A stretch of DNA of 64,000 nucleotides, from the NCBI GenBank assembly GCA_019925095.2, contig CM034410.1, positions 12,426,436 to 12,490,435 of the forward strand, written 5' to 3'. Origin of the DNA: Dendrolimus kikuchii. Lineage: Eukaryota; Arthropoda; Insecta; Lepidoptera; Lasiocampidae. Under the pieces are notes generated by a model that saw nothing but the letters and a program-made list of their open reading frames with translations, did no database searches and was not told the DNA's origin. Positions 12,901 to 23,626 of this stretch are shown piece after piece (within the stretch, counting starts at the first letter, position 1; every line of letters starts with the position of its first letter). The translations under genes were made by a program, and so were the position numbers.

Positions 12901-15900
12901 AATCCTATTCTCACGCATTGTTAAAGATGTTCGCAACGATAATCTCTTAATTTATGTATTATCACAAGCTTTTTTAAAAGTTCACACGTAATTCACAGTT
13001 CTTATAATTACAACCAAAAACAACAAGTCCAAACGGCAAAGCAGAAAATCGTAATAACATAAAACGCCTAGTCTGTCGATTTAGGATTCCCATTCGAAAT
13101 GTACGCTTAGTAACTCCTCGATCACAGTTGAAACGCAACTAAATCTGTCTCCATGGGCCGAATTTATATATTCACAAAATAAATGAATCCCCATAACAAC
13201 ATGCACCATATTCATGCAATTTTCGGACTTGTAAGATTAATTCAAAACACATGGCCTTTAAGAACTTGCAATGTGATTTCAGCAATACATGGTTTTATGA
13301 TATCTTCGACTCGACAACTGGCCGCAAGGACAAAGGGGATTAGCAATTGAGAAAATAGATGGTTAGTTACAGAATTATCGCGAACAATGACAATGAACAA
13401 TTAGTACAATCATAAAAATTGTACAAATAATTTAAATTCCAAGGGGAATAAAACACGTGGTTGCTTAAGGATTATATGGATTCGTCTTCTTGGAACACTT
13501 CAGTTTGAGCATACATACATACATACATAACTTCACGCCAGTTCCCTTGCGGGGTAGGCACGAACAACAGAGTGCCATTTAGGCTTATTCTTACACACCT
13601 CACTTGCCTCTTTGACATTCATAACTCTTGTCATGCACACTCGTCTGTTCTTAAGGCTCCTGACATCACCTTCTGCTAGTACACGATCAATTTGATCATG
13701 GAAGGTGTATCGTGGCCTTCCACGACTTCTGCATCCATCCACTTTTGCATTGTATATCTGTTTAGTTTGAGCAATACGTAGGTAATGCTCTGAAATATAA
13801 GATAGGTTATATAGGTTTAAGTGCCTTGTTTCGGATGCAATGGTTCGGCGATTACCTATCGAGTGGGAAGTCTTCTAGTTTCGCGACCCACAACAACCTC
13901 AAAGTGGCGTACTAATAAAAAAAAAAAATTAAATTGTCCGTAGAAAGAGCATCAAGTTAACCAAAGAAGGAAGGAAAACAACTTTAAGATAATACTGACC
14001 CAGTGTTATCCGCTGTCCTGTGGAAATAGCTGTAAGATTACCTCTACCACAATAAGCATCAGCGCCATTCAATTGAGTATCTCCACTTCTTGATACCAAC
14101 AGTTGATCCAAGGAACACGATGCCGACTGAAAATGTTTAATAATAATGCAATAAATATATAATAAACCCGCAGGGGGGCTTTGTGGCGAAGCCTTAGGTG
14201 AGTAGCGACACCTCGTACCTGACTCCGGGGGCCAAGGCAAGGCCCCCGCCTCCGTGCTTGCCTTAACCAGCCGGCTCGGAGTGGAGATCGCTAGAGCTAA
14301 GACTCAAGCTCCAGGGGTGGAAGTGATAAATGGCATCACGTCAGAAGTAGCTTCGGTGAACCTGCAGCCCACCTCTCTACACCCCTTAGCCACTCACACC
14401 CATGTTGCCCCTGTCTTCTATGGCATTTTTTGGGGCCCATGCAGGGAGTGGCGAGTCACCGTCTGCCCATTTTTCCATGTTCCCTGAACATTGCGACGGG
14501 CAGACGCCATATTCCCCATATTCCCAGACCCCTAGTACCACATTAGCAGTTCACCACAATAGCCCGGTACTTCTTGTCCTCATTTCCCACAATAGTCCTA
14601 CACTGGCCGGGGCTTGTCCTTGGGTGCATTACTATATAGTGTAGACAGGGATAATCGCCGGTCAGTGTCACGCCACATTTACATTAAATTTGTCAAGGGG
14701 CCTTTACTTGTTGGCCTTCCCATGGCCCCACGCAAGCCCTCCAAAAGTCCGGGCCATTTATATGGCCCGTGATCTTGAAAGCAATAAATATAAACAATAT
14801 ACCTGTTACGTTTTTTTGTGAACTCAGAAGAATGTCTTTTCTTGCGACACGCACACGGGCTGGATACGGGGGAAGACCAAAAGCAGCGCCTAGTGCCACC
14901 TGCTTCGTGTGAGTAAACACTCACACGGAATCTTGTACCAACCGGCAAATCGATTCTCCTCCGGCTGACGGGGAGGTCGAACACTACCTAGCTAATACCG
15001 AACACACCCACTAAACCTACCTGCGTCCCTGATGAGAGAGTGCACTTAATCAGAACGCCACAAGGTTTACGCCTATTGGCAGTCTACTGTCTCGCTTTGG
15101 TGCTCCAAATTGGTACTAACCTTGAGAAGCAGGGCAGTACCACTTCGTACAGTAGAGGTGATATAATAATACTAAGTTTCACACGAGCTGTGGTTTTTAA
15201 TACGCTTTTATTAGTTTCATACGTATGTTAGTATGTAACGGAATTTTTCAAGTTAAATTTGATCGACTTCCCGGTTTCCGATTGAGCTGAAATTTTGCAC
15301 GTATGTGTATATCGCGTGACAATGCAATAATATGGTACCATGGAGCTGATCTGATGATGGAGTCGGAAGGTGGCCATAGGAACTCCTGTACTAAACAAGA
15401 TAGAGCCGTCGTGTTTGGGCTCGTTATACTTGTCTTGGCTAGCACTCTGCTGCTACATGATATGCAGGATATCAAAAGCTTGTATTTAAAAACCTTTTTA
15501 ATAAGCTTATTTTTACATAACGTTCCATTTTATCATACGAGTGTATTTAATTCTTTTTTCAAACTTTCCACGGAGAAGGGAATTAAATCTCTAAATAATC
15601 ACTAAAAAATGAAAAAAAATAATAGTTAAAAAACACTAAAAAATACGCTTTTCAGAAAATCCAACTAAAAAATAGAAAATAAATACGAATTAAAAATAGT
15701 GTAAGAAAAAATGATTTTATTGTAAAAAAATGCTGGGGGGTTCTTTTCAAACTATTGATACCATGCACCCCACGCTTTTTTTACAAACCACGTTCACGAG
15801 CGTGATTTTTCCCGTTCCACTTGCTTGCCAGCGTTACAATCGTAAACCCAAGTGGAACGGCTATTCGACCCGCCTCTTGAAATGGGTCGTTGTGAGCGTT

Positions 15901-18145
15901 GTGTGATCGAAAATTAAGACGTCATTAGTGACGTTTTCGCCACGTTTACAACGACCGCGGTCGCCTTGTGGAACGGTTAACGGAACATTTTGAGTATTGT
16001 GAGCTACTAATGGAACGCGCTGTTTGTACACAGATTATAACGATTATATATATCAGCGTGATATGGTTCTCGTTGAACGTTGACAGCAAGTCTTCAAAAT
16101 AGCTGCCGTCACCCTGCTGTGCATTGACCATCGCTTAACACAGAAATAGGGTAAACAACAAAATTAGCGGAGCGATGTTTTTTTTACCTACTTATTATAG
16201 GCAAGGACCAAACAAACGGAATATTAAAAATTACTCAAGACTATATTAGAGATGAGATTTTCTACTCTATTAGGTCATACTCTAGTTGCTCGCACTTCTG
16301 TCACCATCTTAACTGTTCCCTTTTTGCCAAAGTAGCAACTGGTTCAGTCACTCAAAAAGTGAATTTTCTACTTACTTGTGGCAGGTCAATATCAGGACAA
16401 TATATACGACAGTTGTACCCCGGTGGACAGACTCCAGTCCACCGGCATTGGGTCCCAGGGGGATACTTGCTAGGATATTGTGGACTCGTAATGGTGTAAG
16501 TAACTCCTACTTGTACCTGAAAATAAAAATAATAAAGAAATATCTTTCGGTTTTTTCTTTTGAGACTTTTGACATGGTAGACGTACTGGAATCCTTATCT
16601 TGATAACAGCTCCTGTAATAATAATTTATTTATTCAAAAACAAAACACAGTCAAATATACATATATCTATGCACAAAGAAACACAATATAAAATACCGTA
16701 AATAAGGTATTTATTACTAAGTAACATTACATTAATTACTAACATCGACATAAATCTATGTTAGTAATTGACAGGTCCTCTTTTAAATTACCAAATCAAT
16801 GGGCAGTCCAATTATCAGATATCCCGCTGGAACACAGTGCCGTTGAACCGGACCTGTCCACCGGAGTGCAACTATCGTATATATTGTCGTAATATTAACC
16901 GAAGTCTATAATCGTTCACTAATCGGATGAATAAAATTATTAATATTGTCCGCTAAGCAGACAACGACACAAATCGTAGGATCTTGCTAGTCGTCCACTA
17001 AATGGAATGTCAATATTATTCAATCAGAGTGAAGATCTTTGAATAACACTAAAATAGGAATTTTAGATGTTTCATATTATTGTAAATAAGATGATTATTA
17101 TATTTTTGTAGCTTGTAAATATAATAACTGGTATTGTTAATGTTAGCAAAACGAAGTATAGTTTCTGAAGCGCGGTCGAAGGTTACGATCACTCACCTAG
17201 ACTAGTTAGATTAGGTTAGCATCAGACCAAAGCGCATGAGCCGAGCGAGCAAAATGAGCTTGCCGCGAGAGCGGCTAGTAGATGCCAAAACAGATATAAC
17301 CATTTATTCATTGCCAACTATTTGCGAAATGGGCAATATTGGTGAAATTTGTGGAATTGGTGAAATAGCCAATCTGGCGAAACTGGAAAGTTAAAGTTAA
17401 TAAAAATCCAATCCGATCAAGTTCGTAGATTTCACGCACTTGACTGTATCGGTCAAGACAATGAACAATTAGAAACTTAATTTTACCGGACGATAATTTA
17501 TTTTATTCATCCGTTTAGCGGACAATTAGTAAAATCCTGAAACTGAAGAAACTGGCAACGCATTAGCGTTACTTCTAGTGTTGTTAACGTTCATAGGCGA
17601 CAGTAACCACTTTTTTTCAGGTCAGTCAGTCTGCTTGCCCGCTACAGGCAATAAATCTTTTACAAAATATTGCCTGAAAAGAACATATCCGTTTAGGAAC
17701 GGAGAAAGAATAAAATTCCTGCGGCCGGGCGGCTTGTCGCAAGAGGCGACAAAACAACCCACAGCCAGGTCTAGACCAGATCCCTGGTCTCGACTATGCC
17801 ACCGTAACAACCTTGAGTTGTGTTTCGGCATTAGTAACCAGGTTCCAGTCTCCATTTAGAGAGCATCAGCGCATTTGTAGCACCTTTGGTGTTATAAATG
17901 TCCATACACGATGGTAACCGCTTTCTATCAGCTTGGCCGTCTACCTGTCTGCTTGCATGAGGCAATAAAAAAAATAACAAAAAATATGTCGAAAACAACG
18001 AAATAAATAAACTATTACTAGTTTAGTTATTTCGTTCGAAAAACATTCTATATTCAATACTCACGTTTTGTGAAAATCCACAAGTACCATTCTGACTTAG
18101 GGCAGTATTAAATAAAAGAGTGACAATGTTTTCTAAATTCATCAT
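3986..18145 (-). CDS. CUB-domain serine protease homologue, catalytically dead (copy A)
   Basis: Nine exons: 18065-18145, 16376-16516, 14000-14126, 11857-11960, 10998-11199, 9749-9812, 6990-7123, 6322-6473, 3986-4162 (stop included). All introns are GT-AG, phases run 0,0,1,0,1,2,1,0, and 1182 coding bases give 393 residues. Order: signal peptide (1 to about 17), CUB domain (about 20-140), a CQCG linker, then a trypsin-fold domain with cleavage site R153/I154 (NRIVGG). The fold cysteines are kept, as is Asp246 (DIGL). However, the catalytic His is Ser196 (TAASC) and the catalytic Ser is Ala338 (DAGGP). The usual pocket Gly before INTRV is Ser. It should bind but not cleave. It is not an obvious pseudogene, because every exon is open and every splice site intact. 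Serine protease homologues in insects act as cofactors or decoys; which applies here is unknown. Two adjacent ATGs (18143-18145 and 18140-18142) could start it. The 5' end is uncertain. Confidence 0.88.
4354..4650 (+). mobile_element. tRNA-derived SINE with target duplication
   Basis: A tRNA-like head carries an A-box-like segment (TAGCGTAATGGCTAGCGCA) and a B box (GGGTTCGATCC). The tail ends in 'gggctgatatt'. A perfect 11-bp direct repeat ATAGGTAATCA flanks it (4343-4353 and 4651-4661), showing target-primed insertion. It lies in the last intron of copy A. Relatives are at 29741-30016 and 41070-41364 (minus) and 59340-59540 (plus). It is not a functional tRNA gene because the body continues for 200 bp. 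Confidence 0.85.
4860..5820. mobile_element. Mosaic of Helitron and LINE fragments
   Basis: Two copies of a Helitron-like 5' start (TCTATACATA...TAATAAAACTGTAGA) lie near 4876 and 5456. Remnants of a 'ccacgcggacgaagtcgcg' terminal hairpin lie near 5715-5740. Between 5222 and 5400 a LINE/SINE 3' tail fragment in antisense (TTGATGGAAAGCGGTTACCG) runs straight into the antisense 5' edge of the RTE copies (CACCCCGACACTCTCTTTCA). Nested insertion and rearrangement are likely. No host coding sequence is seen. Confidence 0.5.
5822..6150 (+). mobile_element. RTE-like LINE 3' fragment with (TATG)n tail
   Basis: An open stretch reads FRWFGHVERM, a Gly/Arg linker, [16 protein letters not shown] and MTRVMNVNEASEVC, the C-terminal part of an RTE-type polyprotein behind the reverse transcriptase. 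It ends in TATGTATGTATGTA, the microsatellite tail shared by all copies here. It is 5'-truncated and cannot act on its own. It lies in the last intron of copy A. Confidence 0.75.
6609..6735. mobile_element. Half of a foldback MITE
   Basis: It begins TAATAAAACTACGTTTTAAC and carries 'catttcggccacttttcagt', matching one arm and the centre of the complete element at 11411-11608. Only one arm was found. Confidence 0.6.
7375..7570 (+). repeat. 315-bp SINE-like repeat, partial
   Basis: It carries the family marks 'ccgtctggatggctaccact', 'ccttgagttgtgttccggcg' and 'gttgcaaatgtccatag'. The 5' third and the 3' tail are missing or decayed. Full-length reference copy: 43872-44182. Confidence 0.7.
7985..8200 (+). 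repeat. Interspersed repeat family X
   Basis: The marks are 'gtcactaatgacgtcatcat', 'caagtggaacgtgaaaaatc' and 'ggtcgtgaacgtggtcgttg'. It is homologous to 15783-16025 and 27115-27445 on the opposite strand. Rich in short inverted GACGTC and CGACC motifs. Class unknown. Confidence 0.6.
8440..8825 (-). pseudogene. Jockey/CR1-type LINE, end of reverse transcriptase and 3' UTR
   Basis: The minus strand encodes 'HPRFLGLPRSTTQRFSRAFI' then 'MIWRELPAEVFP' and 'FKKGVIKILRGRQR', the usual last segment of a Jockey/CR1-like reverse transcriptase. After the stop comes a UTR (gtccataggcgacggtaatc, then the complement of 'ggcagacggcccacctgatg') that is also the 3' part of the 315-bp SINE-like repeats here. 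It is 5'-truncated. Confidence 0.75.
8880..9340. other. AT-rich low-complexity DNA
   Basis: Runs of A/T with 'caattcaattcaattaattt', probably a decayed retroposon tail. It lies in the intron between exons 7 and 6 of copy A. No coding signal. Confidence 0.5.
10029..10370. mobile_element. MITE shared with the paralogous intron (copy A side)
   Basis: The left end 'accaggccacaactttggtc' and the following 'acgggcaacgagacgagc' match the start of the MITE at 32876-33604. Both sit about 220 bp from exon 6 in the same intron (10029 against 9812; 32876 against 32652), and the intron sequence between is alignable. The right terminal repeat is lost or decayed here. Confidence 0.6.
10380..10952 (+). mobile_element. 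Two Helitron-like 3' ends in tandem
   Basis: Two CTAG|T termini (10620-10623 and 10949-10952) follow a conserved 'caaCGTCTGCCaGGGCC'-like hairpin region. Upstream text such as 'aaccgcttgaccgattttga' matches other Helitron-like copies in the window (22514-23087). Non-autonomous, in the exon 6 to exon 5 intron of copy A. Confidence 0.6.
11411..11608. mobile_element. Foldback MITE with about 70-bp terminal inverted repeats
   Basis: The left arm (TAATAAAACTACTTTTTAAC ... TTTTTCCGACGTTTCGG) is repeated nearly perfectly in inverse orientation at the right end. TA flanks the ends. The centre carries 'gatcacggccactgaaaagc'. At 198 bp it is non-coding. It lies in the intron between exons 5 and 4 of copy A. 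Confidence 0.8.
12052..12352 (+). repeat. 315-bp SINE-like repeat, near complete
   Basis: It starts at 'ttcgtgcaggaacggaggaa', runs through 'ccttgagttgtatcgg' and 'ggttccagtctccctgaaga', and ends at 'ctgaactcatgcaataaa'. It carries the family 3' tail shared with the LINE at 8440-8825. Antisense frames over it are not genes. Confidence 0.75.
13512..13763 (-). mobile_element. RTE-like LINE 3' fragment with 10-bp target duplication
   Basis: In antisense it encodes [20 protein letters not shown], '[18 protein letters not shown]' and a final YPARELA, then a (TATG)n tail. The direct repeat AGTTTGAGCA (13502-13511 and 13764-13773) flanks the insertion exactly. 5'-truncated. Confidence 0.85.
14160..14990. 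repeat. GC-rich LINE-like repeat
   Basis: It begins 'aaacccgcaggggggctttg', nearly identical to 53490-53575. Later text (cccatgcagggagtggcgag; ggcctttacttgttggcctt) is weakly echoed at 34370-34900. The composition is well above the local GC. Open frames on both strands lack a recognisable domain. Probably an untranslated or gag-side piece of a LINE. It lies in the exon 3 to exon 2 intron of copy A, just outside exon 3. Confidence 0.45.
15783..16025 (-). repeat. Interspersed repeat family X
   Basis: Reverse orientation copy with 'gatttttcccgttccacttg', 'acgtcattagtgacg' and 'ggaacgcgctgtttgt'. It lies in the exon 3 to exon 2 intron of copy A. Confidence 0.65.
17535..17665 (+). repeat. LINE 3' end, possibly ancestral to the gene duplication
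   Basis: 'aactggcaacgcattagcgt' to 'ctacaggcaataaatc' matches the 3' end of the LINE at 8440-8825. A comparable fragment lies at 38636-38770 in the same intron of copy B in the same orientation, so the insertion may predate the duplication. Confidence 0.55.
17690..17968 (+). repeat. 315-bp SINE-like repeat
   Basis: It runs from 'tttaggaacggagaaagaat' through 'ggccgggcggcttgtcgcaa' to 'catgaggcaataaaaa'. It is absent from the matching intron of copy B, so it inserted after the duplication. Confidence 0.75.
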
Positions 18146-18182
18146 CTGTAAAAGAAAGAAAATGCTCAGGCCTCTAAAGTGA

Positions 18183-18246
18183 TGATAAGTAACATCTTCA
18201 CTAAAACAAGAGAATGTTGAGACAGATGTCTGGTGTTGACCGCGTT
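18183..18246 (-). promoter_or_regulatory. Conserved block just upstream of exon 1 (copy A)
   Basis: 'gagaatgttgagacagatgt' followed by 'ctggtgttgac' is nearly identical to 38983-39015 in front of copy B. The flanks have diverged. It is probably 5' UTR or proximal promoter kept in both paralogues. Confidence 0.5.
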
Positions 18247-19544
18247 ATTATTCCGCTAAAAGTAATAGAAGAAAACAAAAATAAGAACTTTATTTTCTCA
18301 CAAAAGAGTTTAAAAATAATAAATTCGGTAAACACCTGTTGTGCGAGACTGATGTCTATTTTAGATCTGTACAGATGTATGTTACGGGCAATTTGATAAA
18401 TTCGGTCACTCTGAATAATAACTGTATACCTACATAGTGCCTGTATCAAGTGGGCAATATAAATAAAACTGCATGATTAATCACTTTCCCCGGTCAGTAT
18501 GATTAATAACTACTTTATGTTGGGAAATATAATAAAACTCAGATGAACTGTAGATTTTTTGTTTGTTAAATAAGGTTAGGGTGTAGTTATATGACACTTT
18601 TAAGAAATAATGGTTTAAAATATCTTTTACAACAAAAAATAAACTTAGGTCCAAAATATCGCTTATGATAAAATGGCGGTAACGGCTCGATACGACGTTC
18701 CGCCAAAATAAATATAACAAACCCCAGGACGGCGTAAGACGTTGCTCACGCGAACGTGTTAAATCATCGCTATCATTACAGAATTTACCAATACAATAGA
18801 CGCTAATGTACACAGAGTACATTAGGTATCCACAGGGCTTTTTTTGTGGGGGCACGTAAAGGAAATTACGAAAATATCGAAAAATTGGCATAAAAACTGA
18901 AAAATTGAAAGAATTTGAAAAAAAATTATAAATCAATTTTGGTAACCTTTACAAAAAATTGGGTTTTTTTTTTTAATAGGTCAAAATTATCTAAATACAA
19001 AATGTAATCTATCTTTCCTGAACAGTTACCGCGTCGCCTAATACGAAATGTGCGATGCTCTTCAAGAGCTAAGTTTGGATTTGCAAAATCTTGATATTAA
19101 GCCTAATTGAGTGCTAATTAGAAAATTGAAAATGTGGTTCAAATATTAGGACGAAGAATAACTGAACCTGGTACGTACTATGAAAAGGCTTTGGAAGCTT
19201 TGGAAGATTTTTGGAGTGGAGCTACTTACTTACTTGAGAATTGGCGTGCCCCCAAAAAAGAAGTGACAAAAACGGCCTGGGTATCCATATTAAATAACCA
19301 TAACATATTTTAGGGCCTTACATGTTATGCAATTCTTGTGAATTTACTCACTGAGCAGCTAAAAGCAATAGTGTATCATCTAAAAAGATCTAAACAAGGT
19401 ACAAGTGTCAATTTATTTCGCATGACCTGTATTATCGGTGCCTTATTGACTTATTGAGCAAGTTCGTCTGCCGTTTGATGTACTACGAACAAATCTTAAG
19501 GGATTATAGGTAAAACACAATAAAACTAATACTTACAAAATTTT

Positions 19545-19830
19545 GCGATACTACAACCACGAGTATCTTTAATAATACTTCTTTATTTCTACTGCAGACA
19601 ACTTGTAAACATTTATTTAATGAACACTTAATGCAAAATTAGGTGAACCAATTGTTACAAAAACAATACAACGTCGCGTGTATCGATTTAAAACGGTAGT
19701 TAAGTTAAATGCTTCATTGACGACTGATAAAAGAATACTGTGATGGAGCAGTGGGCGCTAATCGCTTTAATATAGAGGCTTTAACAGATAAGGCAAATGA
19801 AAAAAATTTTTAATAGAGGCGCGGATAGTC
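19545..19830 (-). promoter_or_regulatory. Duplicated upstream block of copy A (candidate distal promoter or 5' exon)
   Basis: It aligns over about 280 bp with 41545-41820 upstream of copy B. On the gene strand both contain TATATTAA, a common CGATTAGCGC, and 44-47 bp later TCAGTCG, which fits an arthropod initiator although the spacing exceeds the usual 30 bp. Next comes ATGAAGCATTTAACT, opening only a very short frame in each copy. No longer reading frame is conserved. It is likely non-coding. Confidence 0.5.
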
Positions 19831-19954
19831 AGATCAACTAAGATATAGTTCCCGGCACAAATCTTGAATGGTCGGCGGGACTGGAGGGATCGCTTTGCGC
19901 ATTGATCGCATCCATTGTATTAAGATTTATCGACAATATTATGTGCTTAGACGG

Positions 19955-20165
19955 CCTCTGTGATTGAACGGGCTAAGGCTTTGCCGACCTAGCTCACTGT
20001 AACGCATAAGTTCCGGGTTCAATTTCTCACATGGTAAATTTTGGAAACGAATTTTCTCCGTTATTTATTATGGTCTGGATGTCTGGGATCGGCCCCAGAG
20101 TATGGTATTGTATATTACCCATAACACAGCATAACTTGCCTAATTTGGGGTTATACAATATATAT
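19955..20165 (+). mobile_element. Second tRNA-derived SINE family
   Basis: The head 'ggctttgccgacctagctca' and a B-box-like 'GTTCCGGGTTCAATTTCTC' precede 'ctggatgtctgggatcggcc'. Antisense relatives are at 39940-40045 and 53595-53700. Confidence 0.6.
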
Positions 20166-20329
20166 GCTTGTCTGCTGATTTTATATATATATATATTTAT
20201 TTGCCTCTTTATTTGAAAAAGGTGTTAGTCTCCCTCTAGGACTCTCTTTGTGTTGTAAATTAACGAGCTACTTAAACCCGGAGGATATATATCCAATGCA
20301 CAGGACATAAAAGCCCAGATCCAATTAAA

Positions 20330-21030
20330 CAGAGAGTCGAAAGTCGAAGCATTGAACGTATCCTTGCAGGCAGGTGATGCAAATCTGGTTACGTACAACG
20401 CTTAAAACCAGGTGCACCTATTCTCCGCAAGAAAGAGTCCTTTTGAACCGACTCCCACTTCCAGGGGTGTGTCCGTTTCATTGACCGATGGACTCCAGCT
20501 TCTGGGCACCTCTTTGACTCCCACACTCAATCTTGACACGTACTTAGAGCTGTAACGCAAATGACGGCCAAAAAGCTGGTTGTACTTCACGTCGGAACAA
20601 CTGCTGAACTTATACCAAGCACAAGTTCGGTCGTGTATGGAGTACTATTCTCATCTTTGAGACGACTTAGCCTATTGCGTTGGAATCAATTGAGACAAGA
20701 TCTAGGAAGCTTAGTCGGCAGTGACCGTCTTTTTTATGCTCGACTTAAGAATCTACAGCATAGACCCAAGGTCGCGGGGCTATCTGTCTTCTATAGCATA
20801 AATTTCGGAGTGTTCTTTAGAACCGCACGATCTAATTTCTCCATCCGCATTTTACCATCAGACAACCAGACGTACTGGTTTACACCACCGTTACCTGTTG
20901 GAAACACCACCAGTCACATGCAAGTGCTTCGCTTCATCTCTTCTGGTCCGCATTACCGAAGAGTGGAATAATTTGCCGGAGTCTGTTTTTCCTGACAAAT
21001 CCAACTTTGAAGTCTTCAAGTCATCCTAGA
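20330..21030 (+). pseudogene. Jockey/CR1-type LINE reverse transcriptase C-terminus
   Basis: Across frameshifts the plus strand reads 'FSARKSPFEPTPTSRGVSVS', 'LLGTSLTPTLNLDTYLEL', 'LLNLYQAQVRSCMEYYSHLW' and finally '[20 protein letters not shown]', the recognisable end of a Jockey/CR1-like reverse transcriptase. Stops and shifts make it non-functional. Confidence 0.75.
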
Positions 21031-21309
21031 CCGTGTCATCCCTCAATATCAAACCTATAAATTCATAAAAAATATTATCGAAATTTCACTTTTCGTAAGA
21101 AAAATGACCACTCAAGAATCGTGCCGGGATGTATACTTTTTATAAACTTACAAAACGTGGCATCCTTATAGATTTTGTACGAGCGTACTTACTTATTGCG
21201 TCATAAGTAGGTACAAGTAAAAAGGGTCAAACAGCGCGTCATTTGAAAAGTACGAAAAGTAATTAAAATCTATATTTAAAAGAAAGTTGTGTTAGTTACA
21301 TTATTCATA

Positions 21310-21473
21310 ACTCAAGAACGGCAGTACCGATTTGGCTGAAAATTGGTGAGGAGGTAGCTTTGAACCAGGAGACGGACATAGGATACTTTTTATCCCGTTG
21401 GAACCGGTGGTGGCTCTGGGATCGGGTCCTAGATTTTTTTTCAGATCAGGACAACGTCTGCCGGGGCCGCTAG
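21310..21473 (+). mobile_element. Helitron-like 3' fragment
   Basis: It ends 'gacaacgtctgccggggccg' then CTAG|T at 21470-21473, matching the end of the complete element at 22514-23087. The 5' end was not found. Confidence 0.6.
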
Positions 21474-22513
21474 TTATTTATAAAATTAAGATGATACGAT
21501 GTTATTTTAACGGTTGTTTTCTTGTATGTAAAAAATTAGCATTTATTGTCACATGTGCCCGCATCTCTATTGGACATGCTTTGATCAGTATAATCCTTAT
21601 GAGGGCATTATCATTCCAAGGTTAATTTTTCTATTTCTAAGTTTCCCTTATAAAATCGTCATGTTTGTCCGTCTGTCTATATAATAATATGTTTACTGAT
21701 ACTAAACGCACGACGGCCAATTTATAGTTAGGTACCAGGTACTAAAGGTAGAAAAAACAGTACTCAATTTTTTCAGTCTCAGAGTTGCTTTTTACATATG
21801 ATTTAAAACGTATTGTTAAAATAAAAGTATTCAATCCTGCCAGATACTTTTCATCGGCGGCAACTTTTATCAGACGCTTTAAAGCTCCCAAAAATATGAT
21901 GTAACTTTACTTATAATCTCACTCTTGATTTTGATATATGATACTTGGTAAACTATTGCAATTTTTTCCAAGCGACCACACCAATCGGATGGGCCAAACA
22001 CCCTCCCCAGACGCACCTAGAGGGTCGCTATGCGTATAGGGTTGAGCTTAGTTGAGTCGATGATAATGATATCACTGACGCCCTTATGTCGTAGTCGTAA
22101 AGCCCTTTTTCGATTACATTGGTTGCTGGTTGTTTATGGGTGTCGTGTCCCAACACTAGATAATTATAGTGTGTGTACACATCACTAGCGCGTCCTCATT
22201 CATTCGGTCAAATTCAAATTGTAACAGATATACTTATTAAAAGAATAATTAAAATAAAAGTTAAATGCAAACATGTGTATTTATTAAATTAAAATATAAT
22301 GAATCCACAAAATAACAGTGGTGGACCACACATGTGTACGCACGCACGCACGCTCGCATGCATAGATTATGTTTCATGCTAAGGAGTTTTTAATTATTCT
22401 TTGCATGCATGTTTAAAAGAGCAAAACGGGCAAAAACATGTGAAACATCAAATAAGTTCAAATAACACACTGTCATGTAATGTTTTATTTGCCATGTTTT
22501 TTGAGCAAATAAA

Positions 22514-23087
22514 TCTAATATATAAAATTCTCGTGTCACAGTTTTCGTTGCCATACTCCTCCGAAACGGCTTGACCGATTTTGATGAAATTTTTTGTGCT
22601 TATCCGGTATCTATGAGAATCGGCCAACATCTATTTTTCATCCCCCTAAATGTTAGGGGTAGTCCACCCCTAAATTTTTTTTATTTATTTTTTAGACAAA
22701 ATTTTTAATTTCTATTTTTTATGATACAACATACAAAAATACATACAACCCTAAATTTTCAACCCTCTACGATCAACCCCTATTTTTTATTTGTTAATTA
22801 TTAACTTTAATTTTTTTAGCAAGATTTTTAATATTATTTTGTCATGACTTAGAATAAAAAAAAATATATTACTCTTTTAGATTCACAATTAGAACCGGTA
22901 GGTGGCGCTGAGATCGGGTTCTGGATTCGTCCTAATCACCTGCAGCGATTTTGGTGATTTTGATTTTGTGTGTTTGACTGGGTACCCGGATGGTTTAGAT
23001 TCACAATTAAAACCGGCAGGTGGCTCTGGGATCGGGTTCTAGAATTTTATTTTTTAAAGGCAGGACAACGTCTGCCGGGGCCGCTAG
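22514..23087 (+). mobile_element. Non-autonomous Helitron, both ends present
   Basis: It starts TCTAATATATAAAATTCTCG directly after an A (22513) and ends CTAG directly before a T (23088), the A|T insertion rule of Helitrons. Ahead of the 3' end GGCAGGACAACGTCTGCC can fold into a hairpin with one bulge. The interior has no Rep/helicase coding. It was moved in trans. Confidence 0.75.
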
Positions 23088-23207
23088 TGAATTAATAGAT
23101 TGATATATCAGGAAACGCTCATAGAAATATAGGCGCTTGGTAAACTTACGGTACCGCGTATACCAGTCCACATCGTTGCTATACCAGCAAATCAGAAAGC
23201 GGCTTTA

Positions 23208-23626
23208 GGCTGCCTGTCCATTGAAGCGGAGCGAGGCTGCGGAGTGGAGAAATGGAGGAATATTAACCAATAGGATTGGCAGACTGTCCATTGACGCAAT
23301 TTTTATATTTTTTTAAAATTATTTATTATATACTTTATTGCAGACAGAACTAAAACTATAGTAACAATGTAACAGAAAGTACAATCGGCCGTCTTATCGC
23401 TTTAAGCGATTTCTTCCTGACAGCCTTTGGATAAAGACTCACTTTTGCATAGAACAAATATGTATATATTTAAGTACTTAAACATAGATTTAAAATAATT
23501 TAATTCAAGTACATATTTGATATATTTAGATCGTAAACTCATTGCATTTTTAACGCAATCCTATTGGTTAATATTTCTCTGTTTTTCCACTCCACAGCCT
23601 CCCTCAACTTCAATGTACAGGCAGCC
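23208..23626. mobile_element. Harbinger-type MITE with TTA duplication
   Basis: The ends GGCTGCCTGTCCATTGAAG and its inverted counterpart (CTTCAATGTACAGGCAGCC) belong to inverted repeats of about 75 bp. TTA flanks both sides (23205-23207 and 23627-23629). The centre (23320-23500) contains a LINE 3'-UTR-like piece. It abuts family Y coding at 23627. Confidence 0.75.

Noticed and set aside
18481..18936. 151-codon open frame on the minus strand upstream of copy A
   Set aside because: Hydrophobic, low-complexity, no domain, no counterpart upstream of copy B, and the middle resembles a dispersed repeat. Treated as chance or repeat-derived.
22320..22370. Possible CRISPR-like or short tandem array (acgcacgcacgc)
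   Set aside because: A brief ACGC microsatellite only; no spaced repeats, and the genome is eukaryotic.
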